NCBI GenBank assembly: GCA_026394265.1
Contig: JAPKYO010000052.1
Coordinates: 1-64,000, forward strand
DNA: 64,000 bases
Source of the DNA: Candidatus Bathyarchaeota archaeon
Lineage (GTDB): Archaea; Thermoproteota; Bathyarchaeia; TCS64
Reading direction: 5' to 3'
Shown here: one piece after another, positions 8,726 to 16,622 of the stretch
How the letters are laid out: each line of letters begins with the position of its first letter
Numbering within the stretch: position 1 is the first letter of the stretch
The notes under the pieces: model-generated
What the model was told of the DNA's origin: nothing
Seen by the model: the letters and a program-made list of their open reading frames with translations, nothing else
Databases searched by the model: none
Made by a program: the position numbers and the translations under genes

Positions 8726-9826
8726 ATGGCCGACACTCCTCAACTCGACCTCACACTCCCCTACATAACACCCGACGAGCCGGGCATCGGCGGAGTAATC
8801 AGAGCCAGACCAGAACTCTTCTCAGTCGTCGAGGTCCCCGCATACGATCCCCTCGGCTACGGCGACCACATCTACCTCAACATCACCAAGCGTGGGAGGA
8901 CGACGCGGGACACGCAGATCGACATCGCGAGCCTGCTCGGGCTGCGCAAGGAGGACGTCGGTCACGCGGGGCTGAAGGACAAGCACGCCGTCTCCACGCA
9001 GACATTCAGCATCCTCATGCCGGGGGAGGAGGAGAGGGAGGTCGCGAAGCTCGTAGAGTCGAGCCTCGGCGTCGAGGTGAACTGGGCGAAGAGGCACCCC
9101 AAGAAGCTGAGGTCCGGCCACCTCAAGGGAAACACGTTCAACATCACAATCACCGACCTGGAGGTTGACCCCGAAACAGCCCTGAGGAGGGCGGAGTGCA
9201 TCCAGAAGACCGTCGCCAGGCTGGGCATACCGAACTACTTCGGCACACAGAGGATCGGCAAGGATGGGGACAACGTCATCGACGGCTATGACCTGATCAC
9301 TGGCAGGTTCAGGGAGCGCAATAGGTGGCTGCGCAGGTTCCTCGTCTCGAGCTTCCTAAGCCACCTCTGCAACAGATACCTCGCGGGGAGGGTGGAGTCC
9401 GGGAACTTCACACGCATCCTCAGGGGCGACCTCGCCAAGAAGCACGACACGGGTGGCGTCTTCACCGTCGAGGACGAGGCCGTTGAGCAGCCGCGCTTCG
9501 ACGCGGGGGAGATCAGCTTCACCGCCCCAATCTACGGGTACAAGATGAGGGAGGCGAAGTATGAGGCGAAGGAGATGGAGGACGCCGTCTTCTCCGGGGC
9601 GGGGGTCACACTCGATCAGCTTCGAAAGCTGGGCGCAGACGGGACCAGGCGCCTCGGCAGGCTGCTCCCGGACATCTCCGTCGCTCCACACGACGAGGGC
9701 GTAACACTCTCATTCACGTTGCCCGCGGGCGGCTACGCCACGATCATCCTCCGCGAATTCATGAAGAACGACGACGCCACAGTTGAGCCAGAGGCGGAGG
9801 AACCCGACGAGGATGAGGAGCAGTAA
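8726..9826 (+). CDS. truD: tRNA pseudouridine(13) synthase TruD
   Basis: A 366-residue TruD-family pseudouridine synthase, which in most organisms modifies uridine 13 of tRNA. The catalytic aspartate is Asp85 in AGLKDKHAVSTQ, and NYFGTQRIGKDGDN is the second family signature. The inserted TRUD domain lies in the middle. The C-terminus is a short acidic tail (EPEAEEPDEDEEQ). Archaeal TruD proteins are of similar size. It is probably cotranscribed with the upstream PLP gene. Confidence 0.95.
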   Translation: MADTPQLDLTLPYITPDEPGIGGVIRARPELFSVVEVPAYDPLGYGDHIYLNITKRGRTTRDTQIDIASLLGLRKEDVGHAGLKDKHAVSTQTFSILMPGEEEREVAKLVESSLGVEVNWAKRHPKKLRSGHLKGNTFNITITDLEVDPETALRRAECIQKTVARLGIPNYFGTQRIGKDGDNVIDGYDLITGRFRERNRWLRRFLVSSFLSHLCNRYLAGRVESGNFTRILRGDLAKKHDTGGVFTVEDEAVEQPRFDAGEISFTAPIYGYKMREAKYEAKEMEDAVFSGAGVTLDQLRKLGADGTRRLGRLLPDISVAPHDEGVTLSFTLPAGGYATIILREFMKNDDATVEPEAEEPDEDEEQ

Positions 9827-9961
9827 GCCTACCTGGGCCTGACCTCGACGATCTTCAGGAGTTCCTCGATTATCTCCGCGTCCATCTTCACGCGGTACTC
9901 CCGGAGCCGCCCGCCATGTGCTAATAAAGGGTTGATGGAGGGGTAAGACCAGCATTAACGT

Positions 9962-10513
9962 CTAGGCTTTCCACCACTTGAATTCGAGGTACTCGACGCC
10001 TTCCTTGCCGGGGAGGGCGGCGATGAAGGTCTTCCTGACGGTTGATGCTAGGCGCCCCGCCTTGACTATCTCGGCGGCGGACATCTGGTCCTCGCGGGAC
10101 ATTACCTGTATGATGTAGGGGGCGTGGTCGATCCCCGGGCCCTGCTCGTAGACGGCGAAGTCGCAGCCGTACTTTATGCCGGGTGTCACGACGAAGTCCT
10201 TCTCCCTGAGGTCCCGGTACACCTGATACAGGGCGTCGAATCCGCCCAGTTTTTCCCTCGCCAGCTTCCTCAGGCTCGGGGCCGACATCTTCCGCCCCTT
10301 CGACCTGACCGTGATGAGCTTCTTTTCGAGGAGGTAGACGCCCTCGATGAGGTCTAGTATCAGGGGCTCGTCGAAGTCCTCCTTCGGCTTGGGGTTCCCG
10401 AGTGGTTTGCCGTAGAAGTCGGTGTTGAAGAGGCGTCTGCCGTCGTCTATTGACCAGACGACGAGGCGACCATCGGCGAGGGCTTCCACCTCGACGGGCG
10501 CATCTGCCAACAC
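9962..10513 (-). CDS. endA: tRNA-splicing endonuclease EndA
   Basis: A 183-residue single-unit archaeal splicing endonuclease that cuts introns at bulge-helix-bulge motifs in pre-tRNA. The C-terminal nuclease domain has the triad: Tyr122 in CDFAVYEQG, His130 in DHAPY and Lys161 in TVRKTF. Residues 1-85 form the N-terminal domain. The length suits the homotetrameric (alpha4) class rather than the fused or heteromeric forms. The gene is 9 bases downstream of the DUF47 gene. Confidence 0.92.
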   Translation of the reverse strand: MLADAPVEVEALADGRLVVWSIDDGRRLFNTDFYGKPLGNPKPKEDFDEPLILDLIEGVYLLEKKLITVRSKGRKMSAPSLRKLAREKLGGFDALYQVYRDLREKDFVVTPGIKYGCDFAVYEQGPGIDHAPYIIQVMSREDQMSAAEIVKAGRLASTVRKTFIAALPGKEGVEYLEFKWWKA

Positions 10514-10522
10514 CTATGCCCC

Positions 10523-11176
10523 CTAGAGGGCTAATATGCGAACTAGGTCGCTGGCTTCGTGGACCTTGTCGCCGAGACGCTCAAGCTCCCGGGCGACGTC
10601 GCGGATGATCAGGATGGAGGCGATGTTGCCATCGCCGGTGACGATGTCGAGGTCGACCTTGATGTAGAGGAGGTCGAGCTTCTTCTCTATCGAGTCGATG
10701 TCCTTTGCGAAGCTTGTCGCCTTCTCGCTGTTGAATCCTAGGCTCATTATGCTGTCCCTGAGCTTGGTCAGGGCGTCGAAGCCGAGGTCGGACATGCTGC
10801 CCATCCCCTCGGCCTGCGTCTTGCTGAGCTTCCAGTCGCGTGCCTTGACCTCGGTGAGCCTCATGGTGATGACCTCGATCGAGTCCATCATGCCGGAGAA
10901 GCTGCTGGAGAGGCGTAGGAAGTCGTCGCGGCTCACCAGGATGCCTCCGATCTCGCTAAGCTCCTTTACCGTCGAGGCCTTGACCTTGTATGAGTCGTCG
11001 ATTATCTTCTGTATGTCTGTGAGGGGGTTGGCGGTCCCAACGGGTTTCCCCTTCGTCATGTAGTCGAATAGGATGAGGGATTTTCGGTACGCTTCGACTA
11101 CGAGGCGCGCGTTGTCTTGACAGAGCATCAGTAGATTGCGAAGTGTTCTGTCCTCGCTCTCAATTGGAAAGACCAT
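10523..11176 (-). CDS. DUF47 / PhoU-like helical protein
   Basis: A protein of about 217 residues of the DUF47 family (PhoU-like all-helical). The C-terminal RDVARELERLGDKVHEASDLVR carries the family signature of acidic metal-binding residues. DUF47 proteins are often encoded with PiT phosphate carriers, but none is nearby. I prefer the ATG at 11176 (MVFPIESEDRTLRN) to the ORF start at 11257, because the extra residues are unlike the family and a TTTTAAAC box sits about 45 bases before that ATG. Confidence 0.8.
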   Translation of the reverse strand: MVFPIESEDRTLRNLLMLCQDNARLVVEAYRKSLILFDYMTKGKPVGTANPLTDIQKIIDDSYKVKASTVKELSEIGGILVSRDDFLRLSSSFSGMMDSIEVITMRLTEVKARDWKLSKTQAEGMGSMSDLGFDALTKLRDSIMSLGFNSEKATSFAKDIDSIEKKLDLLYIKVDLDIVTGDGNIASILIIRDVARELERLGDKVHEASDLVRILAL

Positions 11177-11320
11177 GAAGAGGCACCCTTGGGTTGTCCA
11201 ATGGGTTAATGGCAGTTGCTGTTTAAAATGATGATGCCTGATAGTTTGCGGGAACACTTATAGTAAATATTTTTGCAGAGAAGTATTTACCAAGCTTTGT
11301 AGAAAATAAGAGTTGGGTGG

Positions 11321-11542
11321 CTACTTTTTCTTCTTGTCCTTGTCGCTGAGCCACCACTCTAGGTAGTCGTCGTGGCGTTTACGCGTCTTCTCGTCTTCGG
11401 TCAGCGGGCGCTCGAACTTCTTGTCCATCGCGTCGCTGAGCTGAGCCTCGTTGAACGTTACGCCACAACTCTCGCAACTGTAGTGCTTGAGTTTCCGGTC
11501 CCAGTTTAGATGTCCTCCACAGTCTGGGCAGTAAGGTGACAT
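11321..11542 (-). CDS. Small zinc-ribbon protein
   Basis: A 73-residue protein with a TFIIB-like zinc ribbon: Cys5-x2-Cys8 and Cys23-x2-Cys26 around HLNWDRKLKHYS, followed by a charged helical tail ending DKDKKKK. It may bind nucleic acid or a protein partner; the function is not known. It is transcribed divergently from the SAMP-ttuA pair, with a perfect palindrome between them. Confidence 0.7.
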   Translation of the reverse strand: MSPYCPDCGGHLNWDRKLKHYSCESCGVTFNEAQLSDAMDKKFERPLTEDEKTRKRHDDYLEWWLSDKDKKKK

Positions 11543-11590
11543 TTTCCGGTCCCTCTCATCTCAGTGCGTCCACGCCGGGCGCATTTCGGT

Positions 11591-11604
11591 CCACTATTTA
11601 GTGG
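11591..11604. promoter_or_regulatory. Perfect palindrome CCACTATTTAGTGG between divergent genes
   Basis: A 6+2+6 perfect inverted repeat lies between the zinc-ribbon gene (-) and the SAMP gene (+), upstream of the TATA boxes of both. Its symmetry and place suggest a dimeric regulator's operator. No second copy was noticed. Confidence 0.4.
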
Positions 11605-11640
11605 GCTACGTCTTAAACCCTTCTCAGCCCCCGGTGGAGG

Positions 11641-11647
11641 TTTTATA
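11641..11647 (+). promoter_or_regulatory. TATA box of the SAMP-ttuA operon
   Basis: TTTTATA is centred 28 bases before the ATG at 11672, the spacing expected for a leaderless archaeal transcript. Confidence 0.6.
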
Positions 11648-11671
11648 GGAGGGCCGGGTTGAGACTCACCC

Positions 11672-11938
11672 ATGCGGGTCAGAGTTAGGCTCCTCGGGTC
11701 ACTTAGGCCGGCTAAGAGGCATGGAGAGGTAGAAGTCACGCTACCCGAAGACTCGAACCTGACCACACTCATCGACTACATCTCGGAGGAGTACCCAGAG
11801 GTCGCGGGCTCGCTCCGAGGCCCCTCGGGAAACCTTATAATTGTAAACGGAGTCGAGGCGGGGAACCTCGAAGGCTTGGCAACGCTACTCCGTGAGGGCT
11901 CCGAGGTGGTGCTTGTCCCCGTCACCCACGGAGGTTAA
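11672..11938 (+). CDS. Ubiquitin-like sulfur carrier (MoaD/ThiS/SAMP/Urm1 type)
   Basis: An 88-residue beta-grasp protein ending in HGG. The C-terminal diglycine is adenylated by an E1-like enzyme and then carries thiocarboxylate sulfur or is conjugated to lysines. MRVRVRLLGSLRP is the first hairpin. The next gene is a TtuA/NcsA-type tRNA thiolase whose Shine-Dalgarno site overlaps this gene's last codons. This strongly suggests that the protein is the sulfur donor for tRNA 2-thiolation, rather than for molybdopterin or thiamine. No E1 gene is present in the window. Confidence 0.9.
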   Translation: MRVRVRLLGSLRPAKRHGEVEVTLPEDSNLTTLIDYISEEYPEVAGSLRGPSGNLIIVNGVEAGNLEGLATLLREGSEVVLVPVTHGG

Positions 11939-11942
11939 CGCC

Positions 11943-12851
11943 GTGCCTGCTCCGACCTGCTCGAAATGCCACGAACGCCCCTCAATCTACTACCGCCCCT
12001 ATAGCGGGGAGAGACTCTGCCCCACGTGCTTCAAGGCGAGCCTCAAGGAGAGGGTTCAGGGCGCGATAAACAGGTTTGAAATGCTCGACCACTGGAGCCG
12101 CGTCGCCGTGGGCGTAAGCGGTGGGAAGGACAGCCTGACCCTACTACACATACTCAAGGGAATAGAGGAGGGGACACACGGCTCCGAGCTGATCGCAATC
12201 ACCGTCGACGAGGGCATCAGGGGCTACAGGGACGAGGCCCTCGGCATCGTGGAGCGCGCCTGCAAGTCGATGGGAGTCGAGTGGCGCCTCGTCAGCTTCC
12301 GCGACCTCTTCGGCTCAACGATGGACGAGATCGCGGCGCGCGAGAGGAGCCTAGGCGCCTGCAGCTTCTGCGGCGTACTAAGGCGGCGTGCCCTGAACGA
12401 GGCGGCGAAGCAGGTCGGCGCCGACAGGCTCGCCACGGGCCACACCCTCGACGACATGGCGCAGTCCGCCCTACTCAACCTACTCCGCGGAGACATCGGC
12501 AAGATGGCGAGCCTCGACCCCGGCGGCTACACGAGCCCCGGCTTCGTCAGGCGCATAAAGCCACTCTGCGAGGTCCCAGAGAGGGAGACGACACTCTACG
12601 CCTACATGCAGGGCTTCGAGCTGCAGAGCACCCCCTGCCCCTACGCGGGGGAGGCGATGAGGGGGGACGCACGCGCCTTCCTCGGCGACATGGAGGCCAG
12701 ACGCCCGGGCACACTCTTCACCACATACAACACCGCCCTCAAACTCATCCCCCACACAACAACCACGGACACCATGAAGACCTGCATGATATGCGGCGAA
12801 CCATCCGTCGGCGACACCTGCCGCGTCTGCCAACTCATGGAAAAAAAGTAG
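11943..12851 (+). CDS. tRNA 2-thiolation enzyme, TtuA/NcsA/Ctu1 family
   Basis: A 302-residue PP-loop ATPase that adenylates a tRNA uridine and replaces its 2-oxygen with sulfur. The PP-loop is VGVSGGKDSLTLL. Two zinc fingers flank the catalytic core: CSKC/CPTC at the N-terminus and CMIC/CRVC at the C-terminus. CSFC and a later TPCPYAG cysteine are positioned to hold the [4Fe-4S] cluster known in TtuA. I chose GTG 11943, not the upstream frame, because GGAGG at 11930-11934 sits 8 bases before it and the N-terminal zinc finger begins there. Confidence 0.92.
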   Translation: MPAPTCSKCHERPSIYYRPYSGERLCPTCFKASLKERVQGAINRFEMLDHWSRVAVGVSGGKDSLTLLHILKGIEEGTHGSELIAITVDEGIRGYRDEALGIVERACKSMGVEWRLVSFRDLFGSTMDEIAARERSLGACSFCGVLRRRALNEAAKQVGADRLATGHTLDDMAQSALLNLLRGDIGKMASLDPGGYTSPGFVRRIKPLCEVPERETTLYAYMQGFELQSTPCPYAGEAMRGDARAFLGDMEARRPGTLFTTYNTALKLIPHTTTTDTMKTCMICGEPSVGDTCRVCQLMEKK

Positions 12852-12862
12852 GGGAAATATCT

Positions 12863-13072
12863 TCACTCCTTGAGGAGAGCCAAGAACTCCTCGCGTGTGA
12901 GCCCCGCCTGACGAATTATCGAGAGAAGAGTGCCGCGGGCCAGTTCACTGTGATCGGGGACGATGTACGCCTTCTTCGCCACTTTCTTCAACCTGATGTG
13001 GCTGCCCCTCCTACCGACGACGCCGAAACCGGCGCGAGCCAGAGCCTTAACTACCCTGCGCCCCGACGCCAC
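12863..13072 (-). CDS. hicA: HicA-family mRNA interferase toxin
   Basis: A 69-residue HicA (YcfA) protein with the double-stranded RNA-binding-like fold. The catalytic histidine is in RRGSHIRL (His25). When free of HicB it cleaves mRNA. The start is taken as GTG 13072; an upstream in-frame LGLPV suggests the true start could be slightly earlier at a non-standard codon. It lies 33 bases downstream of hicB, so it is antitoxin-first, the reverse of the common hicA-hicB order. Confidence 0.85.
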   Translation of the reverse strand: MASGRRVVKALARAGFGVVGRRGSHIRLKKVAKKAYIVPDHSELARGTLLSIIRQAGLTREEFLALLKE

Positions 13073-13105
13073 GGGCAGACCCAGCGCCGCCGACCTCCAC
13101 GAAGG

Positions 13106-13303
13106 TCACGAGCGGCGCGAAGCCGGTTCGGGCAGCCGGGCGTCCTCATCCTCCAAGTAGAGGCTTATCGCCTCGCGGAGGGCTGAGAGCGCCTCCTCCA
13201 CCGACGCGTCCTGACTGGCGATGTCCAGTTCCGGGCAAAGGGCGACGTAGACTGGTCCCTCCTTCGTCACGACGGCGGAGAACTTCACGGCGACACCGAT
13301 CAA
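13106..13303 (-). CDS. hicB: HicB-family antitoxin
   Basis: A 65-residue HicB. It has the partial RNase H-like fold: KFSAVVTKEGPVYVALCPELDIASQDASVEEA is the usual signature (a beta-hairpin, then CPELD...G/A..EEAL). It lacks a DNA-binding tail, so autoregulation by this subunit alone is doubtful. It should bind and silence the adjacent HicA. The pair sits next to the repeat-bearing gap, which may reflect a mobile or unstable location. Confidence 0.82.
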   Translation of the reverse strand: MIGVAVKFSAVVTKEGPVYVALCPELDIASQDASVEEALSALREAISLYLEDEDARLPEPASRRS

Positions 13304-13404
13304 ACCTCGACACCCGCCCGTTAAAACCCTTCATAACACCCAGCCACGCCGAGCGGAACACCCCGCCGTCACCCAGAGCCAACAAACACCCATAACACCT
13401 CAAA

Positions 13405-13590
13405 GGGGGGGAGGGGGGGTCACCTGAATAAACCAGAAAACAGCTCCTCCCAACCAACGGAGCCATAAAACTGCCCAGATCAGGATCATAAATGTACAAA
13501 AATGTACATAAAGTGACGCAAAAATGCGCGAAAACGTCACTAAAACGACGCATTTCTGAAGCTCAAACGAGTAAAAACGTGGCTATTACG
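13405..13590 (+). repeat. Dispersed intergenic G-tract repeat, copy A
   Basis: It starts with seven G, one A and seven G (13405-13419), which could fold as a three-tetrad G-quadruplex. Conserved blocks follow: AATAAACCAGAAAA (13427-13440), CAACCAACGGAGCCA, ATCAGGATC, then TGTACAAAAATGTACATAAAGTGAC-like sequence and A-rich blocks. The same blocks occur in the same order on the opposite strand at 41530-41700. It is upstream of the amidohydrolase and in the same orientation. Confidence 0.7.
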
Positions 13591-13650
13591 TCCAAAAAGA
13601 CACATCGATTCGCCGTGTCTCGCCCAGCAAGTGGTGACTATCCCAGCGTA

Positions 13651-13700
13651 AAGGGAGGGCGACAGATAAACCTGAAAGAGCCCATAAAAATGCCCGGATG
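13651..13700 (+). repeat. Degenerate partial second copy of the G-tract repeat
   Basis: AAGGGAGGGC, then ATAAACCTGAAA, GAGCCCATAAAAATGCCC and GGATGG follow in the same order as blocks of copy A (GGGGAGGGG, AATAAACCAGAAAA, GAGCCATAAAACTGCCC, CAGG). The shortened spacing suggests a decayed tandem duplicate. Confidence 0.45.
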
Positions 13701-13847
13701 GTACACCGATCTCAGCAAAAGGAGCACATATTCGCCACTAAGGTTGTAAAATATTTTTCTCTTATCGTGTGTAGCACGCCACAAACCCGCCTAGGCGCAG
13801 ACGCTAAGAACAGGCTCAAGCACATATACACCCAACAGGTGAAGCCC

Positions 13848-15230
13848 GTGACGAGCATACACATCAAGAACGCCTTCGTCGCCACCATGGACAAGCAGAG
13901 ACACGTCTACCAACACGGCGAGGTCCTCATAGAGGACGACCACGTCACCGAAGTAGGCAAAAAGGTAAAACCACCCCGCAGCCCCGAGTACACCCTCGAC
14001 GCCGCAAACAAGGTCATCCTCCCCGGATTCGTAAACGCCCACACCCACCTACAACAATACTTCCGAGGCGTCTACGAACTCATGGGAGACTTCTTCGAAA
14101 CCAACCTCCCCCTCGAAGGCTACCGCAGGGAAGAACAGATGACCACACTCGGAGCAGCATCCACCGCCGAACTCATCTACGGCGGATGCACCACAAGCAT
14201 GCTCATCTACACCTACCCAGACGGCTGGGCCCGAGCAGTCTCCGAAGCCGGAAACCGCTGCATAATCGCCGGAGACATCGAACACGTCGACCTCGAAAAA
14301 CTCCGAGGCGGAGTATTCGAGTACCTCCCCGACAAACGCGACAAAGCCATCAAGCGCGCCACCGACCTCTACACAGACTGGCACGGAAAAGCCGAGGGAA
14401 GAATAACCACCATCATGTGCCCCAAGGCCCCCGACATGGCGGAACCAGAAGTCTACCACAAATGCAAGGACTTCGCCGACAAACACGACCTACGAATGAC
14501 CACCCACCTCAGCCAGAGCATGCGCGAGTACCGCCAAGTCATGAAACTCTACGGCAAAACCCCGCCCCAGCACCTATACGACCTCGGCATCATGAACGAC
14601 AAACTCAGCGGCGCCCACCTCACATACGCCACCGAGAAGGACATGCAACTCGTCCAGAAGACGGGTATGAGCATACTCCATTGCCACGCCGTCGAGAACC
14701 CACTAAACACGTGGATCGACCGCGGCATCCCCGTCGGCTTCGGAACAGACGACTACTTCCACAACATGAACGACCTGCTACGCGAGATCAGACAGGGACA
14801 GATGACACGCGCCAGACTCGTCGGAGGCGCGGATGGGATGATCAACGACAGCCGCAGGACCGCGCGCCCGAGCTTCTACGAGCTACTCGAACTCGCCACA
14901 CGTGGCGGAGCAGAAGCCCTAGGAATCGCCGACAAGGTCGGGAGCATCGAGCCCGGTAAGAAAGCCGACGTAATCACCATAAACATGCTCAACCCCTACC
15001 TCACCCCAACGAGGGAGCCACTCACCAGCGTCCTCCTCTACGCCAACCCAGGCGACATCGACAACGTCATCTGCGACGGAAAATGGCTCAAGAAAGACGG
15101 CGAGATGCAGACCATCAACCTCAAGAAGGCACTAACCACAGCCCAGAAGACCTGCGACGCCATCATCGACAAGTTCTTCGAGGAGCACCCGGACCAGAAA
15201 AAGATCTGGAACAACAGGCTTCCCTACTAA
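13848..15230 (+). CDS. Amidohydrolase, chlorohydrolase/cytosine-deaminase-like
   Basis: A metal-dependent hydrolase of about 460 residues in the TrzN/AtzB/SsnA/ cytosine deaminase superfamily, probably deaminating or dechlorinating a small heterocycle or guanidino compound. Metal ligands are visible: HxH in GFVNAHTHLQQY, His in MTTHLSQ, His in SILHCHAVENP and Asp in GFGTDDYFHNMND. The C-terminal PGKKADVITIN strand is typical. The frame is open back to 13698, but the GTG at 13848 (MTSIHIKNAF) fits family starts and lies about 24 bases after an ATATAC box. The G-tract repeat is upstream. Confidence 0.85.
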   Translation: MTSIHIKNAFVATMDKQRHVYQHGEVLIEDDHVTEVGKKVKPPRSPEYTLDAANKVILPGFVNAHTHLQQYFRGVYELMGDFFETNLPLEGYRREEQMTTLGAASTAELIYGGCTTSMLIYTYPDGWARAVSEAGNRCIIAGDIEHVDLEKLRGGVFEYLPDKRDKAIKRATDLYTDWHGKAEGRITTIMCPKAPDMAEPEVYHKCKDFADKHDLRMTTHLSQSMREYRQVMKLYGKTPPQHLYDLGIMNDKLSGAHLTYATEKDMQLVQKTGMSILHCHAVENPLNTWIDRGIPVGFGTDDYFHNMNDLLREIRQGQMTRARLVGGADGMINDSRRTARPSFYELLELATRGGAEALGIADKVGSIEPGKKADVITINMLNPYLTPTREPLTSVLLYANPGDIDNVICDGKWLKKDGEMQTINLKKALTTAQKTCDAIIDKFFEEHPDQKKIWNNRLPY

Positions 15231-15267
15231 GAAACCTCGCCGCGACGACGGCGAGCATCATTCTACC

Positions 15268-16539
15268 CTACGATTCCGCCTTCTCGGGCTCCTTCACGAT
15301 GAGGTAGGTCATCACCAAGGCCATTGTGAGTGTGACCACCTGTATGAACCAGGGGAACTGCGGATTATACTCGTAGATGTAGCCGCCTATGAGGTTCCCG
15401 ATGGTCATCGGTATGAATAACAGGAATCCGCTCGCGTACCCGCCGCCAGATACACCGAAGCTCACACCCTGACCCACACCCGCCATGATCCTACCACGCA
15501 TAATACGCGGAATCGAATCCGCTAGGAACACAGAGGAAGCGATCCAGAGGAATGAACTCGACACCATCATCAGCACCCAGACGAGCATCGCTTGCCAGAA
15601 GCTGGTCACGAAGGTAAAAGCCGCCATACCGGGGACAGCCAACACGAAGGAGATCATCATACACTTCTTCGGACCGATCTTATCCACGAGACCCCCGACG
15701 ATCAGGCTCGTAATAGTATTAGCCACACCACCGATGAGCAGGATGACGCCCCAGCCATACGCGTCTATGCCGACGAACTCCTGAGCGTACAGTATCCAGT
15801 AGGGAGTAACGAGGCTCCCAACGAATGAGAGCAGTATGGCGACTATCGCGTACCCCCTCATGTGGGAGAATACCCACCGCAGCGACGTGAAGACGTTCCG
15901 GTATCCTTCAAACAGTACCTTCGCGGGGTTCCTACCTATCCCCTCCTTCTCGGCGACAGTCTCCTTCAGATACCTCATCCGGATGAATGCGACGACCGCG
16001 CCGATGCCGAATGCCATGGTATAACCGACACGCATAGCCGGCTGCAGCGTCATCAAGGCGATCAGATAACCCCCGAGATAGGGAGTGATTATCCTAACCG
16101 CGTTCGGAACCGCCACGGTGACCGAGTATATCCTCCCACGCGCACCGACGGGGATCGAGTCAGCCATTATCGCGTTCAGAGCCGGCATATAGAACAGGAC
16201 AACCTGCTGGTACGCGTAGGCGATGGCGAGCATCTCCCAGCTATTCGCGAACGCGAAAATCACGAAACTGGAGGTATAGAGCAGCGTGGCGACTCCCACG
16301 AGCCTAGCCCTCCCCGCCTTATCCGCGATGTAGCCACCAATCGGGTAGAGAGCCGCAGCCGCGAGCGAACCAACGGCGTTCACCCAACCGACCGTAGCGG
16401 CTGTACCGCCGAGCGCGATGATGTAAAGAGAAAGATACGGGAGGCAGAGCGAGTCGGACATGCTCCAGAGCACACGACTAACAGTCAGGACGAGCACGTT
16501 GCCCTTCATAATCTGCCTTAAACCCAGTTGGCTCCCCAC
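15268..16539 (-). CDS. MFS transporter, 12 membrane segments
   Basis: A 423-residue major facilitator protein. The first half has the loop-2 region GGYIADKAGRARLVG, related to the MFS A-motif, and about six hydrophobic segments; a cytoplasmic middle loop around residues 190-215 separates a second set of six (GGLVDKIGPKKCM repeats the A-motif). It is probably a drug or metabolite exporter, or a carrier for the amidohydrolase substrates on either side; this link rests only on location. It converges with the upstream amidohydrolase gene. Confidence 0.85.
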   Translation of the reverse strand: MGSQLGLRQIMKGNVLVLTVSRVLWSMSDSLCLPYLSLYIIALGGTAATVGWVNAVGSLAAAALYPIGGYIADKAGRARLVGVATLLYTSSFVIFAFANSWEMLAIAYAYQQVVLFYMPALNAIMADSIPVGARGRIYSVTVAVPNAVRIITPYLGGYLIALMTLQPAMRVGYTMAFGIGAVVAFIRMRYLKETVAEKEGIGRNPAKVLFEGYRNVFTSLRWVFSHMRGYAIVAILLSFVGSLVTPYWILYAQEFVGIDAYGWGVILLIGGVANTITSLIVGGLVDKIGPKKCMMISFVLAVPGMAAFTFVTSFWQAMLVWVLMMVSSSFLWIASSVFLADSIPRIMRGRIMAGVGQGVSFGVSGGGYASGFLLFIPMTIGNLIGGYIYEYNPQFPWFIQVVTLTMALVMTYLIVKEPEKAES

Positions 16540-16622
16540 CAGAAAAGCACCTCAGGAATTCTAATTACACCCGCTCAGACCCAATTTAAGGGTTCGCATG
16601 CAGATAAAACTGGGAAAGAAGA

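Larger units (their letters stand above)
13304..13847. other. Long gap with a G-tract repeat region upstream of an amidohydrolase
   Basis: About 540 bases separate hicB from the likely amidohydrolase start. The first 100 bases show nothing clear. From 13405 the G-tract element begins, a degenerate second copy occurs at about 13650-13700, and an AT-rich stretch with TAAAATATTT at about 13746-13755 follows. An 85-codon frame at 13492-13749 lies wholly in the repeat and looks non-coding (biased to K, T and S). Confidence 0.6.

Noticed and set aside
9830..9915. Minus-strand frame REYRVKMDAEIIEELLKIVE between truD and endA
   Set aside because: Only about 20 residues after a possible GTG, with no start of normal length; could be a relic but cannot be supported.
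13492..13749. 85-codon open frame overlapping the G-tract repeat and the region before the amidohydrolase
   Set aside because: It is built from the repeat blocks, has biased K/T/S composition and no recognisable domain, so it is not called a gene.
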